A stretch of DNA of 64,000 nt from Betaproteobacteria bacterium RIFCSPLOWO2_02_FULL_63_19 (GTDB lineage Bacteria > Pseudomonadota > Gammaproteobacteria > Burkholderiales > SG8-39). The position numbers and the translations under genes were made by a program. Of this stretch, positions 61,238 to 64,000 are shown piece after piece; within the stretch, counting starts at the first letter, position 1; each line of letters opens with the position of its first letter. A model generated the notes under the pieces. The model was given only the letters and a program-made list of their open reading frames with translations, was not told where the DNA came from and did not search any database. Location of the stretch: the NCBI GenBank assembly GCA_001770415.1, contig MEQX01000028.1, positions 1-64,000 of the forward strand. Reading direction: 5' to 3'.

Positions 61238-62059
61238 ATGGAATTCAGCTCGAAGCCGGTCACCCTGTCGGTGGCGCCGAATGGTGCATTCAAGACCAAG
61301 AAGGATCATCCCAATCTGCCCACAACGCCAGCGGAACTCGCGGAAACCGCCGCGGCGTGCTGCGATGCCGGTGCCGCGATGATTCATCTCCATGTACGCG
61401 ACCGCGATGGCGTGCATCTACTGGACCAGCATGCTTATGCTGCCGCCACAGCGGCCATACGCGGGGCCGTCGGACACAGCATCGTGATACAGATTACAAG
61501 TGAAGCAGCGGGTCGATATCAAAGGCATGAACAAATGGCAGTGGTGCGCGCGACGAAGCCCGAGGCAGTGTCGATTGCGATGCGGGAGATCGTGCCTGAT
61601 TCGGCCGCGGAAACGGAAGCGGAAGGTTTCTACCGATGGCTGCGCAGCAACGGAACGCTGGTCCAGACGATACTTTTTTCATCCGATGAAGTCAGTCGTT
61701 ATTACGAACTTCGCGAGCGTGGAGTTTTTGGGGACGGCAAAGATTTTCCGTTGTTCGTTCTCGGCCGTTATACGCCAGGGCAGATGTCGGCACCGGCAGA
61801 TCTGTTGCCGTTTCTGTCGGTCTTTCGCAATGATGTTTCATGGGCCATGTGCGCGTTCGGGAGACGTGAGCACGCTTGCGCGATTACGGCAGCCGCGCTC
61901 GGCGGTCATGTGCGAGTGGGATTCGAGAACAACCTCACGCAGCCGGACGGAACTCTTGCGGCAGACAACGCGGCGCAGGTGCGTCGGGTCGCCGACGGAG
62001 TGGGAGCACTCGGGCTCCGGCTCGGAAATGCCAATGATCTTCGGGCGCTTTACTCCTGA
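61238..62059 (+). CDS. BKACE-family (3-keto-5-aminohexanoate cleavage-like) enzyme
   Basis: 273 residues. The fold signature is AAMIHLHVRD, giving His50 and His52 as zinc ligands, with Glu230 in HVRVGFENNL, matching the two-His/one-Glu site of Kce. This family cleaves beta-keto acids with acetyl-CoA; side-chain specificity varies and is not deducible here. GGGA six bases before ATG 61238 supports the start. A possible promoter is TAAACA (61175-61180), 17 bases, TAGAAT (61198-61203). The gene runs against the ribosome-assembly operon, sits between truB and rbfA, and overlaps the end of rbfA by 10 bases. That position suggests a local insertion. Confidence 0.85.
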   Translation: MEFSSKPVTLSVAPNGAFKTKKDHPNLPTTPAELAETAAACCDAGAAMIHLHVRDRDGVHLLDQHAYAAATAAIRGAVGHSIVIQITSEAAGRYQRHEQMAVVRATKPEAVSIAMREIVPDSAAETEAEGFYRWLRSNGTLVQTILFSSDEVSRYYELRERGVFGDGKDFPLFVLGRYTPGQMSAPADLLPFLSVFRNDVSWAMCAFGRREHACAITAAALGGHVRVGFENNLTQPDGTLAADNAAQVRRVADGVGALGLRLGNANDLRALYS

Positions 62060-62415
62060 TCCTTGGACCTGTCTGCGACAGCGGAGTCGATCAACTGGGT
62101 CAATCGTACGCCACGCTCGACGGACGCGTCATATTCGAAGCGAAGCTCGGGCGTATTGTGTATGTTGATCCTGTGACCGAGGCTCGAGCGCAGAAACCCG
62201 GCAGCGCGCCGGAGTCCGGCCTGGGACCGCTCAAGCGCTTGTGAGTCTCCAAGCGTCGTGAAGTAGACCTTGGCATGGGCGAGGTCAGGAGAAACCTCCA
62301 CGTCGGTTAGGGTTATTATGCCGACGCCGGGGTCCTTCAATTCCGTGCGAAGTATCTCCGAGAGTTCCCTTCGGATCTGTTCGGCGATACGTCGGAGGCG
62401 CGCTGGATTGGCCAT
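62050..62415 (-). CDS. rbfA: Ribosome-binding factor A
   Basis: 121 residues. KH-fold protein needed for 16S rRNA 5'-end maturation and cold adaptation. RIAEQIRRELSEILRTELKDPGVGIITLTDVEVSPDLAHAKVYFTTLG and RSSLGHRINIHNTPELRFEYD are diagnostic. It follows infB by 167 bases; its 3' end overlaps the opposite-strand BKACE gene. Confidence 0.96.
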   Translation of the reverse strand: MANPARLRRIAEQIRRELSEILRTELKDPGVGIITLTDVEVSPDLAHAKVYFTTLGDSQALERSQAGLRRAAGFLRSSLGHRINIHNTPELRFEYDASVERGVRLTQLIDSAVADRSKDQE

Positions 62416-62582
62416 AGCATCCTTACTTTCCGCAGACTGGAAGCGCCTTGGTCAATCCGGCCTGCCGGAGCGTCACTGCGCTGGGAACATTGGCCCATCG
62501 CAACCGCGCAACCAATCGGAATCGAAAACTGCGCACAAAACAAACTGTTCCGCCGGGTTCATCAACTCGGTCATGTAAGCGC

Positions 62583-64000
62583 CTAAAGCGTCCGCGCCAC
62601 TTCCTGTACCTCGTATATCTCCAGCTGGTCGCCTTCCTTGATGTCGTTGTAATTCTTAAGCGACAAGCCGCATTCGAATCCAGCTTTGACCTCACGCGCA
62701 TCGTCCTTGAACCGCTTCAGTGACTCGAGCTCTCCGTCATGAATTACCACGTTGTCACGAATCAGCCGCGCTCTGGAACCACGTCTGGCCACGCCTTCTA
62801 CGACCATGCACCCGGCAATCGTGCCAACCGACGAGATCTTGTAGATCTGCCGGATCTGCACCAGTCCAAGTACCGACTCCTTCTTCTCCGGTGAAAGCAT
62901 GCCTGAGAGTGCGGCCTTCACTTCGTCGACGGCTTCATAGATGATGTTGTAGTAGCGAATGTCGACACCGGAGTTTTCCGCGAGTTTGCGCGCCATACTG
63001 TCCGCGCGAGTGTTGAAACCGATAATGACAGCCTTCGAGGCTAGCGCGAGATTTACGTCGGATTCGGTAATGCCACCCACGGCGCTATGGACGACGTTCA
63101 CTTTCACCTCGTCGGTGGAAAGTTTCTCGAGCGCATGCACGAGTGCTTCCTGCGATCCCTGCACGTCGGCTTTTATCAACAGAGAAAGCAGCTTCGCCTC
63201 ATCTTCACCCATATTTTCCAAAATGTTTTCGAGCTTGGCAGCCTGCTTCTTCGCCAGCTTGACGTCGCGGAACTTGCCCTGACGGAAAAGCGCGATCTCC
63301 CTTGCTTTTTTTTCGTCGGCGAGAGCCACGGCCTCTTCCCCTGCCGCCGGAACGTCCGACAAGCCCTGAATCTCGACCGGAATCGACGGTCCGGCTTCCT
63401 GGACGTTCTTGCCGGTTTCGTCGGTCATCGCGCGCACGCGACCGAACGCTGATCCGACGAGCAGCACGTCTCCCCGTTTGAGCGTGCCGGATTGGACCAG
63501 TATCGTCGCCACCGGTCCGCGCCCCTTGTCGAGACGCGCCTCGATCACTATGCCTCGGGCATGCGCATCAACGGGTGCCTTCAGTTCGAGAATCTCAGCC
63601 TGAAGAAGTACCTGCTCGAGCATTTCATCGATGCCGACCCCCGTCTTCGCCGATAACTGCATGAACGGCGAATCGCCACCGTATTCCTCGGGGATGACGC
63701 CTTGCGCTACGAGTTCCTGCTTTACGCGGTCGGGATTGGCCTCCGGCTTGTCGATCTTGTTGATCGCCACGACGATGGGCACGTTAGCCGCTTTTGCGTG
63801 GCGGATCGCCTCGACCGTCTGCGGCATTACCCCATCATCCGCAGCAACGACGAGGATGACAATGTCGGTCGCCTTTGCACCGCGCGCGCGCATGGCCGTA
63901 AACGCCTCATGGCCGGGGGTGTCCAAGAACGTGACCATTCCGCGCGGCGTACGAACGTGGTAAGCGCCTATATGCTGAGTTATTCCACCTGCCTCGCCGG
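62583..64000 (-). CDS. infB: Translation initiation factor IF-2 (3' part)
   Basis: About 470 C-terminal residues; the frame is open to base 64000, so the 5' part is outside the window. The GTPase domain reads [13 protein letters not shown], then [35 protein letters not shown] and [11 protein letters not shown] (G2 to G4). Beta-barrel, C1 and C2 domains follow, ending [15 protein letters not shown] and the initiator-tRNA-binding C2. It heads the infB-rbfA-truB-rpsO-pnp group. Confidence 0.97.
   Translation of the reverse strand, partial: GEAGGITQHIGAYHVRTPRGMVTFLDTPGHEAFTAMRARGAKATDIVILVVAADDGVMPQTVEAIRHAKAANVPIVVAINKIDKPEANPDRVKQELVAQGVIPEEYGGDSPFMQLSAKTGVGIDEMLEQVLLQAEILELKAPVDAHARGIVIEARLDKGRGPVATILVQSGTLKRGDVLLVGSAFGRVRAMTDETGKNVQEAGPSIPVEIQGLSDVPAAGEEAVALADEKKAREIALFRQGKFRDVKLAKKQAAKLENILENMGEDEAKLLSLLIKADVQGSQEALVHALEKLSTDEVKVNVVHSAVGGITESDVNLALASKAVIIGFNTRADSMARKLAENSGVDIRYYNIIYEAVDEVKAALSGMLSPEKKESVLGLVQIRQIYKISSVGTIAGCMVVEGVARRGSRARLIRDNVVIHDGELESLKRFKDDAREVKAGFECGLSLKNYNDIKEGDQLEIYEVQEVARTL

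Overview
The window looks like a chromosomal segment of a GC-rich betaproteobacterium, in the broad Nitrosomonadales/Rhodocyclales/Burkholderiales range. The evidence is gene order: rpsB-tsf-pyrH-frr-uppS-cdsA-dxr-rseP-bamA-skp-lpxD-fabZ-lpxA-lpxB-rnhB on one strand, guaB-guaA, ratA-rnfH opposite smpB, ligA-zipA-smc, dapC-dapD-pilU-dapE-prmB, and pnp/rpsO/truB/rbfA/infB. Nearly everything is conserved housekeeping. Species cannot be named from sequence alone.

Layout. 1-221: end of a DedA/VTT-type membrane protein. 335-4410: a minus-strand operon of an acetolactate-decarboxylase-like zinc protein, two FtsX-type permeases, one MacB/LolD-type ATPase and a secreted cysteine-free thioredoxin-like protein. 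4411-5850: a frameshifted small gene and a Crp/Fnr-type regulator, each with a TGAT-N4-ATCA palindrome upstream. 5924-11066: a small integrase-less genomic island at the 3' end of guaA. It carries VapBC, a single-chain primase-helicase-nuclease (AEP-TOTE/SF2/DUF559) and a RelE-type toxin with an HTH antitoxin. 11057-14182: guaBA. 14320-17595: a DUF4124 protein, rnfH, ratA, smpB, an rRNA methyltransferase and rnhB. 17580-31370: envelope and translation genes from lpxB back to rpsB, with a pseudoknot-capable leader before rpsB.

31871-35271: map and glnD. 35332-40352: an unusual trio of a UbiD-family decarboxylase, a Cdc48-like double AAA+ ATPase whose second Walker B glutamate is glutamine, and a bicupin. 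40476-49946: def, an MTA phosphorylase gene, hpt, galU, ligA, zipA, smc. 50055-55961: queF, dapC, dapD, pilU, dapE, prmB. 56483-56826: tRNA-His, tRNA-Arg and tRNA-Pro. 56956-64000: dksA, then pnp, rpsO, truB, rbfA and infB, with an opposite-strand BKACE-type gene wedged between truB and rbfA.

The best candidates for undescribed biology are the guaA island (primase-helicase-nuclease flanked by two toxin-antitoxin modules, with clustered arm-like repeats but no integrase) and the UbiD/Cdc48-like/bicupin cluster. Regulatory RNA candidates sit before rpsB, rpsO and smc. All assignments come from reading motifs and context by eye; no database search was run.
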